NCBI RefSeq assembly: GCF_002024505.1
Contig: NZ_CP019402.1
Location: 3,224,001-3,288,000, forward strand
Reading direction: 5' to 3'
Origin: Plantibacter flavus
Lineage (GTDB): Bacteria; Actinomycetota; Actinomycetes; Actinomycetales; Microbacteriaceae
DNA length: 64,000 nt
The position numbers were made by a program, and so were the translations under genes. The notes below the pieces were generated by a model. The model was not told the DNA's origin, did not search any database, and saw only the letters and a list, made by a program, of their open reading frames with translations. Below, one piece after another: positions 46,501 to 55,441 of this stretch (position 1 is the first letter of the stretch; every line of letters starts with the position of its first letter).

Positions 46501-49500
46501 CACCGGGGATCGAGACCGTGACGTTCTCGTTCGGTGCGAAACCGGTGCCGGTGACGAGGGTGCTGGCACCCGCGACGACGGTGGTCGGGTCGGCCGTGAT
46601 GGCCGTGACGTAGGTCGTGGCCTCGACGGTGAGCGTCGCCGTGGCGGGGGTCGCCGAGACTGCACCGGTGGCGGTGACGGTCACGGGTCCGAGCGGGAAG
46701 TCCGCCGGGAGGTCGACGCTCACGGAGATCTCACCGTTGCCGTCGGCCGTGGTGGGAATCGGCGTCGCGATGCCCGGGACGGTGACGCTCACGGCCTCGT
46801 TCGACGCGAAGCCGTCGCCGGTGACCGTGGTGCTGCCGCCAGGGGCGACCGTCGTCGGGTCGAGGGTGATCGCAGTCTCGTAGGCCTCGACGGTGACCGT
46901 CGCGGTCGCATCCGTCGCGGAGACGGCGCCGGTCGCGGTCACGACGAGCGGTCCGGCTTCCGTGCCCGACGGGATCGGCAGGGCGGCGGTGAAGCCGCCG
47001 TCGCCGTTCGCCGTCACGACGACCGGCGTGCCACCGGGGATGGAGACCGAGACGGACTCGTTCGGTGCGAACCCGGTACCGGTGATCGTCGTCGACGTGC
47101 CGGGGAGCAGCGCGTCCGGGTCGGCGGTGATCGCGGTCTCGTACGGCACCACGGTCACGTCGGCGTCGGCGGGCGTGTTCGACGTGTCACCGGTTGCGGT
47201 GATCGTCAGCGGACCCGCAGGCGTTCCGGCCGGGATCGTCACGGCCTGCGTGAAGTCGCCGTCGCCGTTCGTCGTCACGGTGACGGGGTCGCCGCCCGGG
47301 ATCGTGATGGTGACGGTCTCGTTCGGTGCGAAGCCGGTGCCCGTGACGGTGGTGGTTCCGCCCGGGTTGACCGTCGTCGGATCCACCGTGATCGCCGTGT
47401 CGTACACGACCGCTTCGACGAAGACCGAGGTCTGCGCCGGCGTGAGCGACAGGGCGCCCGTGGCCGTGAACGTCACGGTCGTGGGGACGAAGTCCGCCGG
47501 GAAGGCGACCACCTGGCTGATCTCACCGAGCCCGTTCGCCGTGGTCACGACGTCGTCGAAGCCGGGCGTCGAGATGGTCACCGACTCGTTCGCGACGTAG
47601 CCGGTGCCGGACAGGATCGTCGAGTCACCGGGGTTCAGCGTGGACGGCGTCGCGGTGAGCGTCGTGTCGAACGCCTCGACGGTGATCGTCGCAGTGGCGG
47701 GGGTGTTCGACACGGCTCCGACGGCCGTCACGACGACGGGGCCGGCGGGGGTGCCGGGCAGGATCGGCAGGATGGCGGTGATGTCGCCGTCCGGGCCGGC
47801 CTCCACCACGACGGGTGTGCCGCCGGGGATGGAGACGGAGACGGACTCGCCGGGCAGGAAGCCCGTTCCGGTCACGGTGGTGCTGCCGCCGGGGAGGAGC
47901 GTGTCGGGGTCGGCGGTGATCGCCGTGTCGTAGACCGTGGCCTCGACCGTGACCGTGGTGGTCGCCTCGGTTGCGGAGACGACGCCGAGGGCGGTGACCG
48001 TGACCGGACCGACCACGAAGTTCTGCGGGACGTCGACGGTGGTCGTGATCTCACCGGCTGCGTTCGACGTGACGGTGATCGGGTCGAGGCCCGGGAAGGT
48101 GACCGTGACGCTCTCGCTCGGCGCGAAACCGGTGCCCGAGATCTCGGTGCTGGTGCCGCCGGGGACCGTGGCCGGGTCGGCGGTGATCGTCGGGGTGTAA
48201 ACGACGTCGACCGCGAGGTTCGTGGTGGCCGGCGTCTCGGAGACCTCGCCGAGGGCGGTCACGACGACCGTGCCCTCCGCGTAGTCCGCCGGGACCGGCA
48301 GCGAGACGGAGATGGTGCCGGTCGCCGACGCCTGCGTGGTGACCGCGGGCGCACCGGGGATGGAGACCGTGACGGTCTCGTCGGGCTCGAAGCCGGTACC
48401 GGTGACGAGCGTGCTCTCCCCCGCGACGACGGTCGTCGGGTCGACCGTGATGGCCGTGACGTAGGTGGTCGCCTCGACGGTGAGCGTCGCCGTGGCCGGG
48501 GTGGCCGAGACGGCACCGGTGGCGGTGACCGTGACGTCGCCGAGCGGGAAGTCCGCCGGCAGGGTGACACTGACCGTGATCTCGCCGTCGCCGTTCGCCG
48601 TGGTCGTCACGGGCGTCGCGAGGCCGGGGATGGTGATCTCGACGGACTCGAGCGGGACGAAACCGGAACCGGTGACGACCGTGCTGCCACCGGGGGCGAT
48701 GGTCGCCGGGTCGAGCGCGATGTCGGTGTCGTAGGCCTCGACGGTGATGTCCGTCTCGGCCGGCGTCGCGGAGACCGCGCCGGTGGCGGTGACCGTGAGC
48801 TGGCCGGCGGCCGTACCCGACGGGATCGGCAGGACGGCCGTGAAGCCGCCGTCGCCGTCAGCCGTCACGACGACGGGCGTGCCGCCAGTGAAGGAGACGG
48901 AGACCGACTCGTTCGCGGCGAAGCCCGTGCCCGTGATGGTGGTCGAGTTGCCGGGGAGGAGCGAGGCCGGGTCGGCCGTGATGGCCGTGCCGTACGGCAG
49001 CACCTCGAGGTCGGCGGTCGCCGGGGTTGCGGAGGTCTCGCCGGTCGCGGTGACGACGAGCGTGCCGGCTGGCGTGCCGTCGGGGACGGGCAGGTCGACG
49101 GTGAAGCCGCCGTCGCCGTCCGCATCGACGGTCACCGGGGTGCCGCCCGGGTAGCCGACGGTGACCGTCTCACCGGGCAGGAAGCCGGTGCCGGTCACCG
49201 TCGTGGTGTTCCCAGGGATGAGTGACGTCGGGTCGAGCGTGATGGCGGTGTCGTAGACCGTCGCAGTGACGGTGACGACGGTGGTCGCTTCGGTGGCGGA
49301 CACGGCGCCGAGGGCGGTGACCGTGACGTCGCCGACCGCGAAGTCCTGCGGCACGGCGATGGGGGTGCCGATGGCGCCGAGTGCGGTGGCGGTGACGGTG
49401 ATCGGCTCGAGTCCGGGGAACGTCACGACGACGTCCTCGCCGGGCGCGAAGCCTGCACCGTTGATGATCGTGGTCGTGCCGCCGGCGACCGTGGCCGGGA

Positions 49501-51841
49501 CGGCGACGATCGACGTCTCGTAGACCACGTCGAGGTTGGTGGTGGCCGGGGTGTCGGACGTCTCGCCGAGCGCGGTCACGACGACCTGGCCTGCGGCGTA
49601 GTCGGCGGGGACGTCGAGCTCGACCGAGATCGTGCCGGTTCCGGTGGCCGTGGTGGTGACCGGGTCGACGCCGGGGATCGAGACGGAGACGGTCTCGCCC
49701 GAGGCGAAGCCGGTCCCGGTGATCGTCGTGGTCCCACCGGCGACGACACTGGCCGGGTCGGCGGTGATCGCGGTGACGTACTGGGTCGCCTCGACGGTGA
49801 CCGTCGTGGTCGCCGGGCTGGCCGACGAGGCGCCGGTCGCCGTGACCGTCACGGGGCCGAGCGGGAAGTCCGCCGGGAGCGTGAGACTGGCGGAGATGGT
49901 GCCGGTGCCCGTCGCGGTGGTGACGACCGGGTCGGTGAGGCCGGGGACGGTGATCGACACCGACTCGCCGGGCAGGAACCCCGTGCCGGTGATCGTGGTG
50001 CTGCCCCCGGGGGCGATCGTCGCCGGGTCGGCGGTGATCGCCGTCACGAAGGGGGCGACAACCAGGTCGGTGGTCGCGGGGGTGTCGGAGGTCGCACCGG
50101 TGGCGGTGAACGTCAGGGTCGCCGGGGTGAAGCCGGCGGGGATCGCGACGCTCTGGCTGATCACACCGGCGGCGTCCGACGTCGTGACGACCGGGTCGAG
50201 GCCGGGCGCGGTGATCGTGACCTGCTCGTTCGCCGCGAAGCCGGTGCCGTCGATCACGGTGGACTGGCCGGGATTGACGGTCGCCGGTGTGGCGGTGATC
50301 GCCGTGTCGTACACGACGAGCGTCCCGCGCACGGAGGACGACGCGAGGTTGACCGTCGCGAGCGAGATCGCCGGGACGAGGGAGATCTGCACGGCTCGAA
50401 CGGTCGCCGACCCCGCCCCGAGGTCGCCGGTCGCCGGCTGCACGTTCGCGGTGACGTCGGCGACGAGCCGCACGATGTTCAGGATGGGGCCGACGACGTT
50501 CGCGGCGAGACCGCCGGTGATGCCGTTCAGGGCGGTGTTGAGCGTTCCGACACCGGTGTAGGCCGTGGCGACCGTGTTCTTCACGAGGTTGAGGACGAGG
50601 TTGACCACACCGTCGAGGGTGAGTCCGAGGGTCGCGAGGATCGGGTTCAGCACGTTCGGGAGGAGCCCCGCCGAGGTGAAGGCGGCGGTGCCGTTCTGGA
50701 CGGCGCCGAGGGTCGAGTCGAGCGACAGGGAGATGACCGGGACCTGCGTGACGACGACGTTCGTCGTGACGTTGCCGGTGACCTGGATGCGTGTGCCGTC
50801 GACGGCTGCCTGGACGCCGGCGGACACGGCCGTGACCTGCGCGGTGACGGCGGACGTGATCGCGGCGGCGATCGCGGCGCCGATCGGGCCGGACAGCAGT
50901 GAGGTGTTCGGCGGCAGGTCGTTGAGGTCCGGCAGGTTCGGGTCGTTCGCGAGGAGGGTCGCGAGGTCGACGGTCACCGCACCGGTGAGCAGGTTGACGG
51001 AGACACCGGTCGCCGCGGACTGCGACGCCTGGGTGGTGAGGATGCCGTTGACGACGGTCGCGAGGTTCGGCGGCGTGACCGTGGCCGTCGCAGCAACACG
51101 GAGGACGCCGATGAGGTTCGCGTTCAGCGCCGTGTTGAGCGCCGAGGTGAGCCCGTTGAGCGTGGTCTGTAGCGGCGGGAGGAGGCCCGTCACCTGCGTG
51201 CCGACGTTCTGCACGAGGGGGCTCTGGAAGGTGAGCGTCGCACCGGCGATCTGGTAGTCGGGAACGGCCGTGGTGCCGCCCGTCTGCGAGATCGTGGAGG
51301 CGAGGGCGCCGAGGCTGAGGGAGAGGTCGCTGAGGACACCGCCGGTCGGTGTCCCGACCCGGCCCAGCAGACCGGTCAGGTCGAGTTCGGCGTCCGCCGG
51401 CGGAGCATCGGGTCCACCGATCGAGACGCCACCCTGGTCGGTGACCGCGCCTGAGCCGGCGATCGCGTCGCCGTTGTCGGCGGCGGACCCGTACTGAGCG
51501 ACGGCACCGAGCTCGATGACGCCATTGGCACCGAACAGTTGGAGAGAGCTGCCGAGGTCGACGCCGAGGGTGTTGAGCACCTCGGCCGACAGCGGGTTCG
51601 CGGCGACCGGGTGCACCCCGCTCGGGTTCTCGGCACGGGCGCCGCCGACTGCGGCGAGGGCGTCGAGGTTGATCCCGGCCGCCTGTCCACCGAGGAAGCG
51701 GCCGAAGCCGTCGGAGACATCGGTCGGGGCCGCTGTGGCCGCCGTCGTCGATCCCATGGCGATGACCGTGCCGACCACGGCCATGGCCGCGACCTTCCAC
51801 GCACGGCCTCGGCCGAGGATGCTTCGCTGCTGTTCCCCCAC
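43511..51841 (-). CDS. giant sortase-anchored adhesin (choice-of-anchor G type, 20 Ig-like repeats, Asp/Ala stalk)
   Basis: A 2,776-residue surface protein. The GTG at 51841 has AAAGGG upstream and opens a signal peptide (about 1-45, cut near TAAATAAP). Residues about 46-510 form an N-terminal domain like choice-of-anchor G proteins (DGFGRFLGGQAAGINLDAL). Then 20 tandem Ig-like repeats of about 88 residues follow (about 510-2270), each opening like VYDTAITADPATV and containing TGTGFAPNESV. Next comes a stalk of about 360 residues of DAAADV/DAAADT hexapeptides, one last Ig-like domain, and LPSTG at 2743 with a membrane segment and a basic tail. The order ligand domain, spacer, acidic stalk, anchor matches Gram-positive adhesins such as the Sdr family, though the sequence is unrelated. 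Ligand unknown. Divergent from the LuxR regulator. Confidence 0.88.
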   Translation of the reverse strand: MGEQQRSILGRGRAWKVAAMAVVGTVIAMGSTTAATAAPTDVSDGFGRFLGGQAAGINLDALAAVGGARAENPSGVHPVAANPLSAEVLNTLGVDLGSSLQLFGANGVIELGAVAQYGSAADNGDAIAGSGAVTDQGGVSIGGPDAPPADAELDLTGLLGRVGTPTGGVLSDLSLSLGALASTISQTGGTTAVPDYQIAGATLTFQSPLVQNVGTQVTGLLPPLQTTLNGLTSALNTALNANLIGVLRVAATATVTPPNLATVVNGILTTQASQSAATGVSVNLLTGAVTVDLATLLANDPNLPDLNDLPPNTSLLSGPIGAAIAAAITSAVTAQVTAVSAGVQAAVDGTRIQVTGNVTTNVVVTQVPVISLSLDSTLGAVQNGTAAFTSAGLLPNVLNPILATLGLTLDGVVNLVLNLVKNTVATAYTGVGTLNTALNGITGGLAANVVGPILNIVRLVADVTANVQPATGDLGAGSATVRAVQISLVPAISLATVNLASSSVRGTLVVYDTAITATPATVNPGQSTVIDGTGFAANEQVTITAPGLDPVVTTSDAAGVISQSVAIPAGFTPATLTFTATGATSDTPATTDLVVAPFVTAITADPATIAPGGSTTITGTGFLPGESVSITVPGLTDPVVTTATGTGTISASLTLPADFPLGPVTVTATGASSASPATTTVTVEATQYVTAITADPASVVAGGTTTITGTGFASGETVSVSIPGVDPVTTTATGTGTISVELDVPADYAAGQVVVTALGETSDTPATTNLDVVYETSIVAVPATVAGGTTTIINGAGFAPGEDVVVTFPGLEPITVTATALGAIGTPIAVPQDFAVGDVTVTALGAVSATEATTVVTVTATVYDTAITLDPTSLIPGNTTTVTGTGFLPGETVTVGYPGGTPVTVDADGDGGFTVDLPVPDGTPAGTLVVTATGETSATPATADLEVLPYGTAITADPASLLPGNSTTITGTGFAANESVSVSFTGGTPVVVTADGDGGFTAVLPIPSGTAAGQLTVTATGAVSATPAETDITVEAYDTDIALDPATIAPGGSTVVTGSGFVPLESVEITIPGLATPVTTTANGDGEITVSVTLPADFPLGDVTVTATGAVSATPATATLTVEATTYVTAITVDPTTVVAGESTLVTGTGFEPDETVTVSIPGAPAVTTQASATGTISVSLPVPADYAEGTVVVTALGEVSETPATTNLAVDVVYTPTITADPATVPGGTSTEISGTGFAPSESVTVTFPGLDPITVTSNAAGEITTTVDVPQNFVVGPVTVTALGVVSATEATTTVTVEATVYDTAITADPDTLLPGGSTTVTGTGFLPGESVSVSIPGGTPVVVEAGPDGDITAILPILPGTPAGPVVVTAVGAVSNTPATATITVEAFDTTLTATPSTLNPGDSTILSGTGYVANESVTISTPGFDDVVTTANGLGEISQVVAFPADFVPTTVTFTATGALSLTPAQTSVFVEAVVYDTAITVDPTTVNPGGTTTVTGTGFAPNETVTITIPGGDPVTVTTNGDGDFTQAVTIPAGTPAGPLTITATGDTSNTPADADVTVVPYETAITADPDALLPGTSTTITGTGFAPNESVSVSIPGGTPVVVTANGDGGFTAALPIPSGTEAGPLVVTATGAVSATDATATVTVEAYETAITLDPTTVAPGGSTTVTGDGFASNEAVSVTVPGIATPIPTTADGNGEISVSVDLPADFPLGPVTVTATGAVSATPATATLTVEATTYVTAITADPTTVVAGASTLVTGTGFAPNENVTVSIPGADPVTTTATATGTISVSLPVPADYAEGVVVVTALGATSDTPATTNLTVDVVYAPTITADPATVPGGTSTEISGSGFAPTESVTVTFPGLAPVTVTSNADGEITTTFAVPQGFATGPVTVTALGVVSATEATTTVTVEATVYDTAITLTPDTVNPGQTTTVTGTGFQPNESISVSIPGGDPVVVTADGDGGFTATLPVPAGTPAGPVTVTAVGETSATPADAELTVEAYETAITADPSTVTAGGATLVTGAGFAANESVTVSVPGGTAVPATTNGAGEFSVGITVPANAPVGPLVVTAEGAVSQAPATATVTVTAIVFSPVITASPDALIAGDTTVITGSGFAANETVTVSIPGAPAVTQVTNAGGGFTVTLPVPDGYALGDVTVTALGAASDEPATTIIEILAYDTAITVDPSSVLLGESVTVDGTGFAGGETVTVSIPGAPSVTVVTNPDGSFTVDLPIPDDYTPGPVTVTAEGDVSETPAESEVTIEDGAVDVDTDAAAVDVDAAADVDAAADVDVDVDAAADTDAAADTDAATDAAADADAAADIDAAADVDAAADVDAAADVDAAADTDAAADTDAAADVDAAADTDAAADVDAAADTDAAADVDAAADTDAAADVDAAADTDAAADVDAAADTDAAADTDAAADVDAAADTDAAADVDAAADTDAAADVDAAADTDAAADVDAAADTDAAADVDAAADVDAAADADAAADVDADADTDVAADTDAAADTDAAADVDAAADVDAAADTDAAADTDAAADTDAAADVDAAADVDAAADTDAAADVDAAADTDADTAADTDTAADTDAASDGVDVDLNADVDTDTAADADTATDADTATDADTAADADGDTDAGDERQATVKYSTIVRDTGVIQEVYATGFEPGETVSATVFSTPFALTPVVADASGNATLTFPVDSSIELGAHRVELSGSVTGDLPLDREATAFTVTAVAAAAPGSRPGLPSTGFDGLWLGGLGATMLLLGGAFVATRRARLE
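43935..45030 (-). repeat. Asp/Ala-coding minisatellite (18-bp period)
   Basis: The DNA repeats with an 18-bp period coding DAAADV or DAAADT. From 44401 to 44760 it is almost perfect with a 36-bp double unit (about ten units), on the plus strand GCAGCATCCACGTCGGCA followed by GCAGCATCCGTGTCC. The number of units probably varies by slippage, always keeping frame. Confidence 0.92.
45040..50320 (-). repeat. 20 tandem Ig-like domain coding repeats
   Basis: Twenty repeats of about 264 bp. Some groups recur in the same order (for example the VYAPTITADPATVPGG type after the TYVTAIT type, twice), so the array probably grew by duplication of multi-domain blocks. Confidence 0.85.
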
Positions 51842-52355
51842 GGTGGAACCCTTTCTTCGGTGCACGGGCGAACCCGCGACTGGCGTCGATCCCGGCCAAT
51901 CTATGGGCGGGCTTCCCTGTCCCCCAGAGGAGGGACCCCAACCTCCGTAGTGCCGGATGGAAAACCGGTACTGGCCTCCGCAGTGCGAGGCGGCGCCGCG
52001 GGACGCCGGGTTTCGATCGGTCCCGGGGGGCCTCCGACGCGTCATCAGTGGCGGGGCTCCAGTGCAGTCGGTTCCATCCGTGTCATGTCATCGATGACGG
52101 TTGAGAGATAACCCGCACTGGCCGCAGGTTTACCCCCGACTGGGGTGCGTAGTTTCTACTGAGAACGCTCTCTTAGGGCTGCGGGAGCACTCAGGGATTA
52201 CGGATAATGGGGCATCCGACGGAGTATTCGCAGCGTCCCTAGTGATGCGGATCCCGTCGTCCTGACGGAGCTTGAGGGGGCTGCGATATGGAAGAACCGG
52301 TTGCGACGGTAGTGGAGCGAAAGCCACATCCGAGGTCGGCCGAGCAGGTCATCCC
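51842..52355. other. 514-bp divergent regulatory region between adhesin and LuxR regulator
   Basis: No gene is visible. The region holds an inverted repeat AGTGCCGG/CCGGTACT (about 51950-51971) and three ACTGG-type motifs: AAACCGGTACTGG near 51959, TAACCCGCACTGG near 52109 and TTACCCCCGACTGGGG near 52129. It is less G+C-rich than the flanking genes near 52140-52210, where promoters of one or both genes probably lie. Confidence 0.5.
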
Positions 52356-55244
52356 ATGAACCCGGGTGCGCATCGGTTCAGTGGCGGCGCGCGGTCCGCC
52401 GCATCGCCCACCCGTCGCTCCGGCGAGTTCCGCCAATCCGCCACCCGCGCTCCCGCCCAACCGAGCGGTCGAGCGGCCGCGATCGCCCGGATGACGGCGC
52501 TCATCGCGAACCGGACCAGCACGCTCCTCGTCGGACCACACGGCTACGGCAAGACCTTCACCGCGGACGCGATCGGACGTCGGATGCACGAGGAAGGACG
52601 CCCGGTCATCCACGTGTCGGGTGCGTCACGGGACGCCTCGCACACGCTGAGCGACTGGCGCACGGTACCGAGCGGTGCCGTCTTCATCGTCGACGACGGG
52701 GCGAACCTCCACCCGGCGAGCCTCGCCGACATCATCGAACTCTCGCGGTCGCGTGAGCAGGTCGCCCTGGTGACGCTGGAGCAGGAGCTCGCCGGACTGC
52801 AGGGGCGCGGCGACGAGTCCGCTGATCGGCTCCTCGCCGTCTGGCGGACCGGGTCGCTCACACGGATCGACCTCCCGGCGCTCGACGGGTTCGAAGCCTC
52901 GGCGATGGTGGACGAAGCCGCCGACGACGCGGTCCTCGACGACATGGCCAAGGCCGTCATCGTGCGATTGAGCAACGGCTCTCCGCGACTCGTGCATGAG
53001 CTCACCAAGGACGCGCTCGAGACGGGTGGGGAGTTCTACCTGCCGCGCAGCATCCTCTCGCTCGGGGTCGCGGGGGTCTCACGGCGAGTGCACGACCTCA
53101 CGGAACCTCAGCTCTCCCGGCTCGAGGACGAGGGTCGCTACGCGCTGGTCATGCTGGCGAAGCTCGGCCCGGTCCCCTACTCGCGCGCGATCCGCCTACT
53201 CGGCGAGCACCAGTTGCACGCGCTCCTCCGGCTCGGACTCGCGCGGCACGACGGCTCAGGCCAGGACCGCATCGTCGCCGACGAACTGCACGCGTGGTCG
53301 GCACTCGCGGAGTGGCGCCACAGCGGACGACTGCACCGCCACGACCGCGTCCAGCGGACGCTCATCTCGGACCTGCGTGGCGGTGCCCGTCTCACGCCGA
53401 ACGAGTCCTTCATCCTCGGCCGGTACTGGCTGACGGCCCCGCACACCGAGCTGGACGAGGGGTTCGAGTCCCTCACGATGGCCCGCACCTTCCTCGAGGC
53501 GGCGCACGTCGCGAACGTCTCCGGCCTCGCCGAGGACGGTCGTCTGCTCGCCGAACGCGCGTACACCTGGCGCCCGTCCGTGGCAGCGGCGCTCCAGTGG
53601 TCACGGTCGCTCGCCATGCTGGGCGACGGTGACGGGGCTCAGCGGGTCCTCGAGGTCGATCCCGCGGCCGATTCCGACGAGGACATGCAGGCGGAGGTCA
53701 TGAGTTGGCGGGCGACCCTCGATCGCTGGTCCGAACGCACCTGCGCGCAGGAGCTGACGGAGCAGGAGGAGCACAGCCGCCTGCTGTCCCAGCGCATCCT
53801 GATGGTCGAGACCTGGCGCGACCAGGATCGGCAGGAGCCGACCGAAGGCGATGCCGTCTTCTGGAAGGTCCTGCGCGACACCGACGCCGCGCAGTCCTCG
53901 CGACTCTATGCCGCCGCTGCGCTCGTGACCAGGCTCGGCCTCAGGCTGCCACCGTCCGAGCTGCGGGAGCTGCTCCAGCTGGGTGACGCCGTCTACCGGT
54001 CGGTGCCCTACAGCGCAGCGCGGCCGTTGTCGCACGCCCTGCGCGACGCGAGCGCCATGTACGTCCTGTCGGCCGGCACCATCCGCCTGCTCACCGGACT
54101 CTCCTGGGCCGGCTTCGCGCGCTACATCGACGAGTTCGTCGCTCGTGCCGAGCGCGGGACCGGGCGCCTGGCGACGACGGACCAGTGCATCGTCGGGATC
54201 CTCGGAGCCCAGTTGGCGTTCTTCGACGGCCGCCCGGACCGAACCGTGGCCGACCTCCGGGTCGTCGAACGGCTCCTCGACTCGACCGTTCCGCCCGAGG
54301 TGCACACGCAGACCGCGCTCCTCCTCGTCGGTGCTCTCGCTCAGACCGGCGAGCTCGAGGAGGCGACGGAACGGCGAGCTGCCGAAGACGAACGCCTCAT
54401 CGCCGCCTCCACGGTCCTCTCCTATCTGGCCGACATCGCCGACTTCGGTCTGCTGATGGCAGGCGGTCGCGTCATGGACGCCCGGGATCACCTGCGTCGG
54501 CTCGCGCAGGACATCCGGAAGCCGCTGACCCAGCGGATCTACTCCGCGAGCCTGGCCGCCGCGGCCGGCGCCGACCTGTCCGAGACCCTGTCCTGGGTCG
54601 TGGACGCTCGATCGCAGGAGCTCACGCCCCTGCAGGCGTCGCTCATGCTGCTCCTCGAGGCCGGCGCCGCCGGCGACGCGAGCCGCGCCGAGGAGGCCGC
54701 CTGTTCGCTCGAGGAGGTCGGAGCGCGGCATCGGGCGATCGGGGCCCATCTGCTCGCAGAACGGCTCCACGAGGCCAAGGGGCGACTGCAGCACGCCCGC
54801 CGTTGCGCGGAGCGGGCCGCCGAACTCGTGGGTCCCACGCCAGGCGCCGCTGCGGATGCGGAGGCCCGACGGACCCCGCTCGCGCATCCGTCACCGGTGT
54901 TCTCCACCTACCGGGCGGAGAACACCGAGGAGACGGTGCCGATGGAGCGCACCGTCCCGGTCGAGCCGCACTCGACGCACGCACCCCTGGCCTACCTCTC
55001 CCGCGGACAGACGGACACCGGCCAGGAGGCCGCCGCAGCCGACCTGAGCGCGCTCACCCGGCGGGAGCTGGAGGTCGCCCTGCTCATCGCGCAAGGACTG
55101 AGCAATCAGGAGATCGCGACGCGGCTCTTCCTCAGCGTCCGCACCGTCGAGTCGCACGTGCTCCAAGCACGGACGAAGCTGGGCGCGGGGAGACGGCGCG
55201 ACCTCGGCCGCCTGGTCGCGCAGTCCTCGCAGCGTCAGGCCTGA
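52356..55244 (+). CDS. LuxR-type ATP-dependent transcriptional regulator
   Basis: A 962-residue regulator. The N-terminal ATPase has Walker A at 60-68 (GPHGYGKTF) and Walker B near 110-114 (VFIVDD). A long helical middle part, probably TPR-like, follows, and a C-terminal LuxR HTH lies near 895-945 (LTRRELEVALLIAQGLSNQEIA, TVESHV). This is the large LAL/STAND layout, which usually acts as a signal-gated activator. It sits between the adhesin and the SipW operon, which it may control. The ATG at 52356 is chosen over an upstream in-frame GTG that would lengthen an atypical N-terminus. The inducing signal is unknown. Confidence 0.85.
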   Translation: MNPGAHRFSGGARSAASPTRRSGEFRQSATRAPAQPSGRAAAIARMTALIANRTSTLLVGPHGYGKTFTADAIGRRMHEEGRPVIHVSGASRDASHTLSDWRTVPSGAVFIVDDGANLHPASLADIIELSRSREQVALVTLEQELAGLQGRGDESADRLLAVWRTGSLTRIDLPALDGFEASAMVDEAADDAVLDDMAKAVIVRLSNGSPRLVHELTKDALETGGEFYLPRSILSLGVAGVSRRVHDLTEPQLSRLEDEGRYALVMLAKLGPVPYSRAIRLLGEHQLHALLRLGLARHDGSGQDRIVADELHAWSALAEWRHSGRLHRHDRVQRTLISDLRGGARLTPNESFILGRYWLTAPHTELDEGFESLTMARTFLEAAHVANVSGLAEDGRLLAERAYTWRPSVAAALQWSRSLAMLGDGDGAQRVLEVDPAADSDEDMQAEVMSWRATLDRWSERTCAQELTEQEEHSRLLSQRILMVETWRDQDRQEPTEGDAVFWKVLRDTDAAQSSRLYAAAALVTRLGLRLPPSELRELLQLGDAVYRSVPYSAARPLSHALRDASAMYVLSAGTIRLLTGLSWAGFARYIDEFVARAERGTGRLATTDQCIVGILGAQLAFFDGRPDRTVADLRVVERLLDSTVPPEVHTQTALLLVGALAQTGELEEATERRAAEDERLIAASTVLSYLADIADFGLLMAGGRVMDARDHLRRLAQDIRKPLTQRIYSASLAAAAGADLSETLSWVVDARSQELTPLQASLMLLLEAGAAGDASRAEEAACSLEEVGARHRAIGAHLLAERLHEAKGRLQHARRCAERAAELVGPTPGAAADAEARRTPLAHPSPVFSTYRAENTEETVPMERTVPVEPHSTHAPLAYLSRGQTDTGQEAAAADLSALTRRELEVALLIAQGLSNQEIATRLFLSVRTVESHVLQARTKLGAGRRRDLGRLVAQSSQRQA

Positions 55245-55302
55245 CCCCCTGAGCGGGCGACGCAGCGCGGTTCAGCAGTTTTCTCGGTAGCGTCCGGCGA
55301 TC

Positions 55303-55320
55303 CCAGTACCCCACTACTGG
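55303..55320. promoter_or_regulatory. dyad element before the SipW operon
   Basis: CCAGTACCCCACTACTGG is an inverted repeat CCAGTA-N6-TACTGG, followed by TTACAAC. TATCGT, a possible -10, lies about 22 bases further on. The GTACCCC..CTGGTTACA part matches the minus-strand elements at 8865 and 9740. Confidence 0.5.
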
Positions 55321-55441
55321 TTACAACAGACACCCGGCTGCCTATCGTCCTGAGAGTGTCGCGAGACGCGTGGAGACCGTCTCCGCACGCCCGACACCTG
55401 TGGTGACGTCAGCCGTCACCGACGGACTTCAGGGGGCTTCC

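Noticed and set aside
43724-49225. A very long open frame on the plus strand opposite the adhesin
   Set aside because: It mirrors the repetitive high-G+C coding strand and yields low-complexity sequence without domains or a ribosome-binding site; the minus-strand adhesin has a signal peptide, Ig-like repeats and a sortase anchor.
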